A stretch of 64,000 nucleotides of DNA from Varanus komodoensis (GCF_004798865.1 NW_025336347.1:16543273-16607272); one strand, 5' to 3'. Positions 33,549 to 46,117 are shown, counted from the first letter of the stretch. Translations and numbers: made by a program. Notes: a model not told the origin generated them from the sequence alone.

Positions 33549-36500
33549 AAGTAAACTATAGAATGTACAGTGTATTCCTGAAAAATAGAAAGTATATTGC
33601 TGGAAAGCAACCAGAAGGGACAAGTAACATGCAGTTAATTCTATTGGGAAACTGTAGGAGGAAAGCACAATTAGAAGGAAAGGCCAACATATTTATGGGA
33701 AAATCTGTCAGTTTCACTTTCTCATGCATTTGAATTATTTAAATCCCAAGTCAAGTCAATCTTTATTTGCATCACCCATAGGCCTCAGCATATAAAATAT
33801 AAATGTACAGAAAGAACAAATGAAATGTACTAAGCTAAAATTACCTTAAACCATTCTGTGATTTATATTAGATACCACTACCAAAATTATTGGATAATTC
33901 ATTGTACGTAGCCTCTCAGAACCTATAGAAGTTAGAGCTCTGAAACAATTTTAACAGTGCTGCTAGGAATCTTGCAGTTTTCATTGTGCCCTGTTCATTT
34001 TGTTATGCTAAAAACACTTGCAGAAATGGGTCGCCCTTGCATAGGTAACTGTAGGGGAATAATCGCCTCAGTCCTTAGATCTTTATAGAAATTGCAAAAA
34101 AAGTACATGAGCTACTGCTTCAATATTGTCCTCTCCACATGGACATAAGCGATTTCCCAAAAGTGATTGTTTTAGGGCTCCTGACATGCGTCTGATGGCA
34201 GAATATTGAGTCCTCCATATGTAAAAGCTCGTCTGTATTTTAGAACTGTTAAATTTTGCAGACACCATGCCAATGTATCAAAGGACCTAAGTGAAAAATG
34301 ACCATACCGTGGGCACAGTTTTGCAATAGCCAGATGGTTCTGTTGTTCAATATCATACAGGTGCTCTTTGATTAAGGCTTTTGCTTTGCTGAGTCCTAAC
34401 TTCAATAAGTGCTGTGGTGATAGACTGAGAAGTGAAATTTTGTGATGGCATGCTTCGTTCAAGCACTCTCGTGGGAGTCTTGCAAGATCAAAGAGAGTGA
34501 ACCAGTAGGGGTTAAGTACACCTGAAGCCAGGAATTAAATGTCCTGCACCAGACCCGGAAGGGAGGTTAGCTTCCCAGGTGCAGCAAAGCAAAAAGATTT
34601 GTCTCGGGAACTTAGACTGAACAACTTCCACATCTCTACTATATGCATCCACCCAAATCTGGACCCCCATAACATAGCTGTGCTAGAGATTTAGCTCTAA
34701 ATACTTCAATACTTAAATGCTGATGGTACATAGTTGCCTCCTTTAGTGTAGAAAAAGCATATCAGAAATTTAGAACTCTAAGATGTCTTTTCCACCACTT
34801 ATTTATGATGGGGCTAACCAAGACCTTATTGGTTGAAAAACAACTCCAAAGTATTTAAAGTTTTTAGCTTGTTCAATTGGCTGATTATCCACAGACCATC
34901 AGTGGACCCTGTGACTTCTAGAGAACACCATGACTTTAGATTTGTTGTTAATTAACAGCCAGGTTTTCTTCATGGCAATACTTGGAGAATGCCCTGAGCG
35001 ATCTCAGACCAACTTTAGTTTGGGATAGGAGTACAGCATCATCTGTGTACAAAATGGAGATAGATTTTAAGCCAATTTAGGAGCATGCGATGGTGCAGAT
35101 GTTAGATTCTCAACAATGTCATTTATATAGAGATTAAGCAATGCAAGAGCCAGAATGCAGCCTACTTTGGTGGGAAGAAAAGGTCCAGTGAGTTGTCCAT
35201 CTGTGGAGCATTTCACATTCAGCCAGGTGTAGTTGCGTACGTGTATAATCAAAAAGAGAAGTCTTTTGTCTATAATTAGGAGATTTAATTTTCCCAGAGT
35301 CTAGTATGGGAAACTGAGTCAAGATCAGGTCGATAAAAGCTGCATACAACGCACCACCTGGTCTCCTAGCATTTTTATCAATTAAATGAGCTAGAACAAA
35401 GGTGTGATTTTCCATGGGTCTACCTAGTCTGAATCCTGTTTGCTCATCCAGTCACTTAGCTTGTTATAAAGATGCCTTGCATATAATGTACTAATTGCAC
35501 ATAGCAAACTAACTGGGTGATGATTTTCTGGATCCAATGTGAGGCCTCTTTAAATATGGGAGCAGTTAGCACAGTATTCCAGGCTTCTGGCAGTTTCCCT
35601 GTTGAATCAATAAATGTGAATAAAACCACCGGGAGAGGGGCTCAGCCATCAATATTGGATTCCAGAATTTCTGGAGGTAGAAAATCAATGCTTGGTGCTT
35701 TGTTACTTTAATTTCACCAGAGTCTAGTATGCTTTGCTACTTTTAGCTGAAAAATAAGGTTCTTAACCTCAGCCAGTGTTACTGGTGGGCAGTCTGGGAG
35801 ATTTCCTGAAGTTCCCATTATTTGGGTGGTATTCACATCGGTGAGCAATAATATTGCATCCACGCATAAGGCCTAGTAGTGCATGCAGGGACCGTGCCAC
35901 CTTTTCCTAGCCAGTGTGCTATTATAGACCGCAGAAGGAAGGTTCTCCTGCCATGAGAAGTCTTTATTAATGCCTGCCATGCTCTTTTCTCAGCTTGTTG
36001 TTTTTCTCTTTTATCAGAAGTTTATACTTTTGCCCAAGGGAAATGCATCCATTAGTCAAAAGGCCTGAATCTCCCCAGTTGTCTTTTGCCCTGTTTATAC
36101 TCATTGTCAAACCACTTACAAGATGCTTGAGTTTTCCTTGAGATGTTATTCTTCCTGTTAAATCTCAATTGATATTGCAATCTATCAGTCAGAGTATTAA
36201 ATAGATTTATGTCCTCAGAAGCAGAAGTGGTAGAGAGGTTTGCAGCATGGGTGGCTCTTACATCTTCTGTATGTAGAAGGTGAGCTATTGTTAAATTCAC
36301 AGCTGGTGTCCACTTAATCCTCCTGCTCGTAGACACACCTAGACCTGTAGCAGAGTCTTGTTGGATTGTCAGGTAAGCTTTGTTATGTTCAGGTCATGCT
36401 AGTATCGTTAAAAGAACAGGATCACTTTTTGTATTAAAACCAACTTCAAACCCAGTGATGTGCTTATATGCAAAGTGAGAGATCGCTGCATAATCAATCA

Positions 36501-36657
36501 CGCTATCTCCAAAACTTGAAAAATGGGAATATTCCCCATCTGCTGTTCCATTTAAAATGATCAAATCTCTCCTTCTTACATATTGGGATAAGCCCCAGAT
36601 AATTATATCTAATATGCTTAGAATATTAGCGTAGGGGGCTTAACGTGTCCGCGTAGA

Positions 36658-36696
36658 AGAAGGAGGGACAGATGGTTGACACCTGTCCCTCCTTCT
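36658..36696 (+). other. Perfect 14-bp hairpin in the L2 leader
   Basis: AGAAGGAGGGACAG (36658-36671) is followed after an 11-base loop by its exact reverse complement (36683-36696). It lies about 50 bases upstream of the first recognisable endonuclease codons. The role is unknown; a structured 5' UTR element is one possibility. Confidence 0.9.
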
Positions 36697-36699
36697 GGT

Positions 36700-37709
36700 T
36701 TTGTCCCCAGCCAGAGGGTGCCAGGTAGTCTTGTCAACCGCCCCTCGGGCCTGACGGTGCTGCTGCTCAATGCCAGGTCGGTCAATAATAAATCTTCCCT
36801 CATCCATGACTTGATTGTGGATGAGGGGGCTGACCTGGCTTGCATAACGGAGACCTGGGTGGGAGGGGGGGGATGTCGCCCTCTCTCAACTGTGCCTGCC
36901 CGGGTATCTGGTTCAGCACTGTTCACGCCCGGAGGGGAGGGGAGGGGGGGGTCGCTTTGGTCTACCAAGCCTCCATCTCTCTCATGGGACTTCCGGTCCC
37001 TTCGAGACCAGGGCTGGAGTGCCTCTACTTGGTGTTGGGCGACCGAGACAGATTGGGGATTCTGTTGGTGTACCGTGCACCCTTCTGCCCAACAGTCTCC
37101 CTGCCTGAGCTGACAGAGACCGTCTCGGACCTGGTGTTGAGGACCCCTAGGATGTTGGTCCTGGGGGACTTCAATCTCCATGCCGAGGCTAGTCTGACCG
37201 GGGCGGCTCAGGACTTCATGGCCTCCATGATGGCCATGGGGCTGTCTCAACATGTCTCCAGCCCGACCCATGAACGTGGACACACTCTGGACCTGGTTTT
37301 CTCGATGGGGCAGGAAGAGGGTAGTCTGAAGGTGAGGAATTTATGCTTGACTCCTCTGTCATGGTCAGATCACTTCCTGGTGAGGTTTGTGCTTGAGAGC
37401 AACCTCTCCCTCTGCAAGGGTGTGGACCTGATTGTGAGGGTCCGCCCCCGGAGCCGGATGGATCTGGAAGGATTCCTGAAGGCCCTGGGGGAGTTTCTGG
37501 CTGACAAGACTGGTGCTCCTGTCGAGGCTCTGGTCGAACTGTGGAACGGGGAGAAGACCAGGGCTGTGGACACAATCGCTCCTAAGTGTCCTCTCCCACT
37601 GGGCAGAGCCCGCTCTTCCCCTTGGTATACACCTGAATTGCGGGCGATGAAGCGGGCTGGGAGACGGCTAGAGCGTAGGTGGAGGAGATCATGGGATGAA
37701 TCTGACTGA
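36700..37709 (+). CDS. L2 endonuclease domain (degenerate)
   Basis: An APE-type endonuclease that in the living element nicks target DNA to prime reverse transcription. The first part, read in one frame to about 36930, shows LLNARSVNNKSSLIHDL and ACITETWVGGG, with the conserved Asn and the catalytic Glu of ITETW. The second part, in another frame from about 36930, shows PRMLVLGDFNLHAE (catalytic D-N), HTLDLVFS and the SDHFLVRF motif with the catalytic Asp-His. The frame break falls in a G-rich run near 36925-36950. The frame stops at 37707-37709 after RRLERRWRRSWDESD, a linker typical of L2 (intact elements continue into ...AYRAVVRAAKRSFF). No splice signals or host context: it is transposon-derived. 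Confidence 0.9.
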
Positions 37710-37822
37710 ACACACTTGAGAGCCCACTATCGGGCCTATGCTGTGGCGGTAAGGGCGGTGAAAAAGAGGTTTTTTCCGCTTCCATTGCCTCCTCACAATG
37801 CCGTCCGGCGGAGTTTTTTCGA

Positions 37823-39585
37823 GTGGTGCAAGGCCTGGTTCGTCCAGGTCCTAAGGAAGATCGAGTTCCATCCTCAAAGGCCCGCTGTGACAACTTTGCC
37901 ATGCATTTCAGGGAGAAAATCGCTCAGATTCGTCACGAGCTGGACACCACTAGTGAATCAGAGGTTCCTGGGGAGGTGCCAATGCTGCCGTCTGGTCCAG
38001 AATTATTGGATGAATTTCAGTTATTGTGGCCCGATGATGTGGACAAGGTGCTTGGACAAGTACGTTCCACCACTTGCCTATTGGACCCTTGCCCGTCTTG
38101 GTTAATAAATAATTCCAAGCATGGGATTGGGATCTGGATCTTGGAAGTGGTTAACACTTCTCTGAGGGAGGGTCGGGTGCCTGCCCCTTTAAAGGAGGCG
38201 GTAGTCTGACTGGTCCTGAAGAAAGCGTCACTGGATCCAGAGATGGCCACTAATTATAGACCAGTGGCCAACGTCCCGTTTCTGGGCAAAGTGTTGGAGC
38301 GGGTGGTGGCAGGACAACTCCAAGCACTCTTGGATGAAACTGATTATCTAGACCCATTTCAGTCCGGCTTCACACCCGGGTACGGTACTGAATCTGCCTT
38401 GGTTGCCCTGTACGATGACCTGTGCAGGGAGAAGGACAGGGGGAGTGCGTCCCTGTTGGTTCTCCTGGACCTCTCAACGGCTTTCGATACCATCGACCAT
38501 GGTATCCTTCTGGATAGGCTAGCAGGATTGGGGGTCAGAGGCACTGCTTTGCAGTGGTTCAGCTCCTATCTCAATGGCCGATTCCATAAAGTGGTGCTGG
38601 GGGACTATGGCTCTGCACCATGGCAGAGCTATGCCATGGAGTACCGCAGGGGTCCATCTTGTCCCCTTTGCTGTTCAACATCTACATGAAACCACTGGGA
38701 GAGGTCATCAGGAGGTGTGGGCTGCGGAGTCATCAGTACGCTGATGATACCCAGCTCTACCTCTCGTTTTCCACCAATCCAGGTGAGGCAGTGGCTGTGC
38801 TGAACCGGTGCCTGGCCGAGGTAATGGGCTGGATGAGGGCCAATACACTGAAGCTCAATCCAGGCAAGACGGAGGTCCTGTTGGTTGGCGGATCGGGCTT
38901 TGGTGAGGGTGAATTGAACCTGGTCCTGAATGGGGTTGCACTCCCTCTTAGGGACAAGGTCCGCAGCTTGGGAGTGCTCCTCGACCCGGAGCTTTCATTG
39001 GAAGCTCAGGTGACAGCGGTGGCGAGAAGCACTTTCTTTCAGCTTCGGCTGATTCATCAGCTGCGCCCCTACCTGGAGTATGACTGCCTGGCGACAGTGC
39101 CACACGCGCTGGTGACTTCCCGTCTGGACTTCTGTAACGCGCTCTACGTGGGGCTACCCTTGAAGACGGTCCGGATACTTCAGTTGCTTCAAAATAGAGC
39201 TGCCAGGCTGCTGACGGGGACTGGGCGTTATGTTCACATGACTCCAGTCCTCCGTCAGCTTCACTGGCTTCCCATTGAAGTCCGGGTCCAATTCAAGGTG
39301 TTGGTGATGACCTATAAAGCCCTAAACGGCTTGGGTCCTGGTTACCTGAAGGAGCGCTTACGTCCATATATGCCCACCTGCCCCTTGAGATCTGCAGGAG
39401 AGGCCCTTCTCCGGGAACCCTCCGTGAAGGAAATTAGGAGGGTGAGTACTCGGAGGAGGGCTTTCTCTGCGGTGGCGCCCAATCTATGGAATGCGCTCCC
39501 CAGAGAGGTCCGCCTGGCGCCGTCGTTATTTGCTTTTTGGCGCCAGGTGAAGACCTTTTTATTTAAGCGTCATTTTAACTGTTAA
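37823..39585 (+). CDS. L2 reverse transcriptase domain (degenerate)
   Basis: RT for target-primed reverse transcription. A linker region (37823-38207, FAMHFREKI...) ends at an in-frame TGA and the same frame continues with [42 protein letters not shown] and motif [19 protein letters not shown] (near 38470). A frameshift near 38620-38640 moves into the frame with [20 protein letters not shown] (motif B), [13 protein letters not shown] (motif C, catalytic YADD near 38740) and [14 protein letters not shown]. The C-terminal region has [35 protein letters not shown] and [12 protein letters not shown], ending in FLFKRHFNC at 39585. The closest relatives by motif are vertebrate L2 elements. It cannot make a full protein as it stands. 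Confidence 0.92.
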
Positions 39586-39768
39586 CCGTATTTGCTTACT
39601 TATCTGGCCAGGGTGACTTCTTTTATATTGTTATTTATTTTATATTGTTATTTATTTTATATTGTTATTTTATATTTTATATTGTTACGATTGTAATTTT
39701 TTATTACGTTGTAAGCCGCCCTGAGGCTTCGGTGAATGGGGCGGCATATAAATGTTTTAATTAATTAA

Positions 39769-39799
<31 letters not shown>

Positions 39800-41837
39800 A
39801 TATTGGGAGAAGCCACAGTTCAGGTAAATATCTGACTCTGGAATCTGTTCCTAAAGGTTATACAAGCTCACAACTCCAATGCCCAGGCAAGCAGTGAAAT
39901 CTCCAGCAATAATAAATGCTGTGTCAGAATATGACAGTTCAAGAGATTCAATATAATTCTCAAATTCTATTGAATTAGCAGTTACCACTGACATCGACCA
40001 GCATGGGATGAATTTTCAGGAAAGTAATATGAACAGCGGTTGCAATAGAATTGCTTGAGCTCATAGCTGCTGTGCTTACCTCCGACTTTGTGGAAATAAA
40101 GCAAGCTAGTCCACCATTGGCCCCATCACCTTTCTCAGAGGAAATAGCCGGTAGAGAGAAGCATTTGTAACCATTAAGTGTTATAGGTTCACAGTGCCAA
40201 GTTTCTTGCAGCAAGACGATGTCAAAGCATTCAGTACAATTCAATAATTTTATGTTATGCTACTTTGAATGCCAGCCTGCTAGATTCCTTTAGGGTTGTG
40301 GACTTCCACTCTGCTTAAATGCCCTGACCTGTCTAAAAAAAATGCTATCTAGGGACCCAACCTATCATTTTTGTAGTTTCTCCAGTTCTAGGAGGGGGAC
40401 TACCTATTTCTAGAGTGTCCAAAACCTGGTAGTTTAGTCAGGACTTTGAATTCTCATGGTCTAAGTTGTGACTGACTCTCATCCTTCATGGGTGATGGAC
40501 TTTGAAGGTTGGCATTTGTAGATTTATAAGTTCCTGGGGTGGTCATCCTTTTAGCTATACATGCAGGTGAAACAATTAATAGGTGGTGTGTTGATTAACA
40601 AGAGATTCCAATATATTTTCTTTATCTTGCTGTTGAATTTGAATCAACTTGGACTGTAACTTATTTAGTGATGATATTGCATGTTCCTTATTGGGAAGTT
40701 TGGTAAAGGAGCTTAACAATTCTTCCGATGTAGACCACTCAGATGAATCTGAGGCAAAGTTCTCCTGGATTTCCTTCCTCCACACATGCATAGTTTTGTC
40801 TTGGTTTCTTGGGTTGTTTCTCTATAGTTTGATTTTCTCCTTTGCATACCATCAATGATTTTCTACACTGGGTTCTGCCTTTGTTAGCACCTGAGAAAAT
40901 GCTGGAGTCAGGTGGAAGGACCTGATTCCTCATATTCTCCCTTTTTGAAGTAAGCAGAGGTTTTGTGACTGTATCCCTGAAATGCTGAAATGGGAGCACA
41001 CCTTTCTGAACTAGTTGGGTCTTCCTTTTCATGATTAGAGCTGGGATTCTGTGGCTACTAAGAGTTAGGAGAATTCTCTTACAGTATCCATTGCTGATCA
41101 GGCCTTGGATTGATTTCAGATCTATGTCTCCAGCAGTGGGATCTAATAAAATAGATAGTACCCCCGTAAGGGTGGACTTCTATAGGGGAAACAGGCAAAG
41201 CACTGAGAACTTCACAAGATCTCTGCACTAAGGTGTTTGCATGAGCAGACTTGCTCACTTCTTTAGTTGTTTCCACACCATTTGGCAACATGTGATTAGG
41301 CATAGACGCAGAGCGAGTCAGAAGGGGTCTCCCGGACCATCTAGTCTGACCCCCAGCTTTGCTCCTCCTTAGGTTGTGTTACTGGAGGTTTAAGGCTGTG
41401 CTGGAGCTTGTAATCCCAACAAACTAACTTCTTAACAATGAAATCCAACACTCAGAGACAGTTGGGACTGTCTGCCTCATCGTCACACAGCATTCCTCCA
41501 GCTGTGCCACAATTCTGCCTGGCAACCTCTCTTTGGCAATTGAAGGAGTATTAATTTTATTAGCTTTGTCCTTCATTTTAAGTCCAGGGAATGTTTGCTC
41601 GGCTATTTTTGTGCACAACAGAGTGAGATGGCTCTGTAGGGGGATTGTGGCTTCTTTGGAAAGCAAAACGTAATTGACCGTGCTACTCTGTTTGAAAGTT
41701 ACTGGTTCGGCATCCCGGTCCTCCTCAGGACACCTGTGTCTTTTCAGTCCTTGCATTCTCACTGCCCACAATTAAGTCCAAACAGACCCTCTGCAAAAAG
41801 CAATTCTTCATTAAAAAAAGAAGTGCAAACAGATAGT

Positions 41838-41876
41838 CTCGTCTCGTCTCTTCTCTTCTCCTCCCTCGCTTTTCTT
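41838..41876. repeat. (TCTCG/TCTTC)n simple repeat
   Basis: Imperfect pentamers TCTCG passing into TCTTC and TCCTC, in the 5' region of the old LINE. Confidence 0.7.
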
Positions 41877-42015
41877 TGGTACCTTCTGAGGAGCTGACAT
41901 AACATCCAGGGCACAGGAGAAGCTGCTCAGTAAATCCAAATAAAAATACAGTGCTGCTCACACCGCCATCTTCTCCCCATAACTGGGGGACACCTAAAGT
42001 CCTTAAACCCCAAGT

Positions 42016-42689
42016 TCTTTCTCATCTAGAAATCTTCATGAAACTTGGGAAGTTCTTATCAAATAATGAGCAGAAGTCACACCCCACTTACCAGGCAAAT
42101 TCCATAGGCCCAGCTATTCCCAAATTGGAAAAGACCATGATGTACCTGTGTGCCGTACAGCTGAGAAAGATGAGAAACCTATCAGAAGAAGGGTGGGGGT
42201 GATCCAAGTTCAGCACCACAAATGTACTTGACTGCACAGGGATTCACCCTGAAGAGCAAAACACTTGGGATCCTGGAGATGCTATGTCCAAAGGCGCAGA
42301 GTTCCAAGGATAGTCCTTGGGCAAAACTAAGGTAAGGATGTCCCAATGTTATTAAATCATCCCATCAGCAGGTGTCAGCTTAATGTCAGGATCTTGCATG
42401 AAAATCTTGTTCACTTGCAAATTCTCAGTTGCACTGATATTCGCTTTCCCAAATTGCCCCTGAAAAGTTAAAAAAAAAAAACTGAACTGGAAGTCCACAT
42501 CATTCATGCAACTTGGACAAAGCCACCCCACTGTGGAATGCATAGGTCAAATTCAAAGACATCTGAACTTAGTTGAATCCCTTGTGAATCTCCAGCATTC
42601 TGAGCTGGAGGTCTGTAACCTTGCTGGATGCTACCCGTTACTGCACAATGCATCATGCCCTGTGTTTTCCTCACTAGGACTCCGTTATT
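42016..42689. other. Intron without recognised features
   Basis: No gene or known repeat was recognised; there is a poly-A run near 42470. Confidence 0.4.
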
Positions 42690-43010
42690 GTTGTCACATG
42701 ACATCAAGCCATTTCCAACTGAGAGTGGCCCTAGGAATGAATGTCCCGCTCAGCTTTTATAAATTCAGGGCTGTGGCTTCCTTTATGGAGTTGATCCATC
42801 ACTTACTTGGTCTTCCTTTTCTTCTTTTGCCTTCAACTTTCCCCAGTATGATTGTCTTCACCAGGGATTTTTAGCTTCTCCTGATGTGCCCAAAGTATGG
42901 CAGGCTCAGTTTTGTAATTGTTTTCTTCTAGGAAAAGCTCTGGCTTGACTTGATCTAGGATCCACTTGCTCATCTTTTTGTCATTCCAGGATATTCACAA
43001 AGCTCTCCTT
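42690..43010 (-). mobile_element. RTE-like LINE 3' coding fragment, antisense
   Basis: On the minus strand, in two frames, it reads WNDKKMSKWILDQVKPEL (near 42985-42930), then ILGKVEGKRRKGRPS and WINSIKEAT (near 42850-42765). This is the C-terminal signature of a LINE family whose end resembles the Bov-B GKIEGRRRRGRQRMRWLD motif. A second copy lies at 48005-48165. Family and exact clade are not resolved. Confidence 0.6.
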
Positions 43011-46000
43011 CTGCACAAAACTCCTAGGACGAGAAAGGTGGCTTGATAACATTAGGAACCCAGTGGAGAGTAAAGTATCTGTGTATTCTGGAGCTCTTTC
43101 AGAGAATGAAAATCCCTCTGAGATCTTTCTTAATGGAGGAGAGCCAATGTGCACCATGACTTGGGTTTTTTTGGCCTGGCAGTGTTGGTTCTATTTTAGG
43201 TTACCCTTCCCAGACAAAATTGAATTGTTTGAATCAAGGTACCCAGCAGATTCTCAAAATGTCAGTGAATCTGAACCCCCCAGCTAGCAGTGAATCCTGC
43301 TCCTAGATCTCCTGCTTGCATTCCCAACTCCATTGGCATCCTGCTGGCAGAAGTGGAGTTTCCTTCTCCTGGAAATGCTGCACAGTGAGTCTGAAGACCC
43401 TAATGAAAGTGGGCGCTGTGTTGTGGGGGAGAGGAGTCCCCTCCAAATGGGGTAGAAGACCTCCTGAGAGCAAAGCCTTTCCTCTCGCAAAAGGACCTTT
43501 CACTTGCAGAAGGCAGATCCCGGTTGCAACATTTGGCCGTTGGTGACACCTCTCCCTTCTTACTGAGGCCTCCAGGACTTGCCTCTCCATCCCCTTCTAT
43601 CTTCTTGAGGCTCACTTGTCACACCGCATACCTGTCTGTTCTGATGGAACCGCGTGACTTGCGCAAGCAGCTTCGTGGGATTAGGCTGTCCAAATGATTT
43701 CTAAGCGACTTCTGCAGGTTATGAGACTAGTTGCATTAAGTGATGGGTTGTGCCAAGGCTATAAAATAGACTCCGTCTGGCCTATGTTTAGAGCATCAAC
43801 TTTATCAGTGTAGCACACCCAAATCTCTGCTGGAGATTTATATTGATTTCCTTTTGTTCCGCTGGAATGGATAATTCTCACTCTCCCAGCTTAAATCCTG
43901 CTTTCTGTATTCATGTAAACATGCACAAAGCTGCTATATCAAGATTGCTGATGTTAAGATAATTTGATTAATCTTAATGATTTTTTCTTATGAATACCAA
44001 GAGGAGGCAGAAGAGATTAGGAGTCAAAATAAAGCAAGAAAAGTACCTTGTGTGTGGCTGAATAATCTAAACCAACAGATCTAAAATTTATTTGTTTATT
44101 AGAAAACAAGAAATCATTTCCTGCAGTCATCCATGAGATCATTCTTTTGGCCTGTGTGTAGGTGTTTTAAAAAAAGAACATGTTTTTGCAGTTTTGTTAT
44201 TCCCTTTGGAATTAAAAGGGACATATTTTTCTTACTGATTTCCTTGGAGGCATCTTGATTTGGTCTTAGTGGTTTGCTGAAATGAGAAGGTGTTATTCTT
44301 TCCCTCTTTGCCAGATGTGATAGGGCTTGTCATGAACATGGATGGGGCTGTTCAGTGCTTGATTCTGATGGAGCATAACGTAATTTTTTGTTCTGGAGGA
44401 CTGTTTAGCATTTGGAAGATATGCACATGGCTTCTTCCTTAGCTTTACTGAGACTTTATCAGAGCTGGGGAAGTCAAACAAACCTGGAACAGATTCAAAA
44501 GAGTTTGGATTGCTATGGCTCTGAGACCCACATTCTGCACTTGCCTGGATTTTCCTAAATCACACAGATTCTCTGGACTTCCAGTGCAGATTTTTAACTT
44601 TTGGGAATGTTATGCAAACTTAGTCCTGAAAAATTACAATACAATAAAATAACCAAAAGTGTATATTTCCTCTTACACAAACATGTGAAAAGGCACGATT
44701 TGGGAGGATGCACACATTTTGTGCAGTGTTGTACATTTTCAGAAGTGCAGATTTGCATGAGTGTATGTAAACACAAATGGGGGGGAAACCAAAACTTTTG
44801 TGAGTGGGAGAATAACAGAATGGCCAAAGGTGCCTGACAGTCTGGGAGATGAAGATCGAACAGGTTTAACAAATCTGTTAAGGCTAGGAAGTGGCTGGAT
44901 CAGTTCTGGTTTTGGTCTGTGTCAGTTTTACGTGCCTGTTCAAATTGTTCTCACAAAATACATATTTCTCAACCTTTCATCCTAATACACACATTTCATA
45001 TGCTGCTGGTCCATATCTGAGTCAAAACTGCACTGAAAACATTCAAGTAGCACGAATTAAGAAGTGTCACTGTGTTCTTATTTACTCGTCCACGCATGTT
45101 CAGGAGGATCCAGACTGCTTCTTTTGACAGAGCAGGCCAGGTGAAATCTTCACACACCTCCAGGCTGGGCCAGACTGGATCTGTGCTTAATCACACCTAC
45201 ATCTAGCCGAGTCTCACATATTGTAGTGCCCAAGTGCCTTGCAGTCAAGTGTGCTAGAAATGGCAGCTAAGCTCCTGACCTGTCTGTAGCATAGAACAGC
45301 TTCCAGTACACATCCCAGGCCTAGCCAGTGCAAAATATAATTGAATTGCAAATTTATTGCAACTCATTTTTGGTCAGGATCTGCCCAATTCACTCCTTCC
45401 AAACCAAATGTGGATTCAGATTCATTCTGAGGCTTCCAAGGCTGCAATGTGATTCCTGTGATTTGTGGGCCCTCAACCCGTCGCAAGCTCAACAACATGC
45501 ATGCATTTGAAATATGAACATGAACAAATGCATACTTCTTAAGACAGTGCACAAATCACCTTGATCAATGGGAGATAAATGTGTACATTTGAAAAATGTG
45601 CAACCACTGATGAAGGTGTATGGGCAACATTATGCAATAGACTTTGTTATTCTCCCAACTAGCATCTTAGAGCTTTAAACTCTAATAGTCAGCCACAAAT
45701 TGGACCTGTAATAAAATGTTGGTGTGTCCACTATCATTTATTTATTCACAAGCTCCCAGCAGCCATATGCTATTTAGGATATTCCATTCCTTTCCCCTCA
45801 CCCCTGGATCACGTACCTGATTCTCCCATCGGAAATCAGCATTCCGTGGCCACTGAACATGCTCAGTCCTTTGTCTGCATGCACACCTACCTTGTATTTT
45901 TTTCCCTAAAGAGGCAGTACTTCTGCAAAGTGTTGGATTTCCCTAGGCCTGTGTTTGCTTCCTTTTTCTTTATGGACGGTGCCTAAAAGAAGAAGCTCAC

Positions 46001-46117
46001 TATAAGTGGATAGGATGTCTTGCTTTTAGGGACACTTGAAGAATTCATTCTCTGAGAATCTGGATACCAGTCATCCTGATCTGCCTCTCTTGAAGTGATG
46101 GGTATTATCAGGTTTCA
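43011..46117. other. Intron with TGCA-rich segments
   Basis: The part 43850-44050 is repeat-free, AT-rich and carries TAATTT/GATTAATCTTAATGA words, so it could be a conserved element. Parts 44590-44800 and 45530-45650 share the TGCA/AAATGTGCA texture noted elsewhere. Frames at 43284-43615 on both strands are not supported as genes. Confidence 0.4.

Larger units (their letters stand above)
36630..39801 (+). mobile_element. L2-clade LINE, near-complete EN-RT unit
   Basis: About 3.2 kb spanning a 5' leader with a 14-bp perfect hairpin stem, an APE endonuclease, a reverse transcriptase and a 3' UTR. It ends in TTGTAAGCCGCCCTGAGGCTTCGGTGAATGGGGCGG-CATATAAATG and an (AAAT)n tail (about 39755-39801). 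The coding region changes frame about three times and has at least two in-frame stops (near 37708 and 38208, the second a likely CpG decay of CGA). No ORF1 is visible, so it is probably 5'-truncated or from a short subfamily. It sits inside the older minus-strand LINE. The 3' end matches the tails at 46210, 57292, 58429 and 61600. Confidence 0.95.
33752..42002 (-). mobile_element. Old APE-type non-LTR LINE, split by an L2 insertion
   Basis: The 5' part (39802-42002) begins near a GAGAAGATGGCGG motif and contains an ORF1-like region (about 40576-41771), then an endonuclease start at 39975-40244 (DIVLLQETW, GGLACFIS). The 3' part (33752-36629) contains the endonuclease end (LIILNGTADGEYSHFS, about 36535-36595, and SVIDYAAISHF), an RT with AAFIDL (motif A, near 35330), a CILA-ALLNLYIND-like motif B (near 35130) and YTDDAVLLS (motif C, near 35045), and a Cys-rich end CPCGEDNIEAVAHVLF (near 34110). 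The 3' end is AAATAAAGATTGACTTGACTT. Many stops and frameshifts. The clade is unresolved; Vingi/I-group-like is my guess. A 13-base direct repeat with one mismatch (33739-33751; 42003-42015) may be its target-site duplication. Confidence 0.85.

Noticed and set aside
36676-39585. Long frames of 145-321 aa as a possible host gene
   Set aside because: Motifs ([25 protein letters not shown]) and the 3' tail identify an L2 LINE.
41301-41370. Possible antisense CR1 terminus (AGTCAGAAGGGGTCTCCCGGACCATCTAGTCTGACCCC)
   Set aside because: It resembles CR1 ends but lies inside the 5' region of the old LINE and is too short and diverged to separate from it with confidence.
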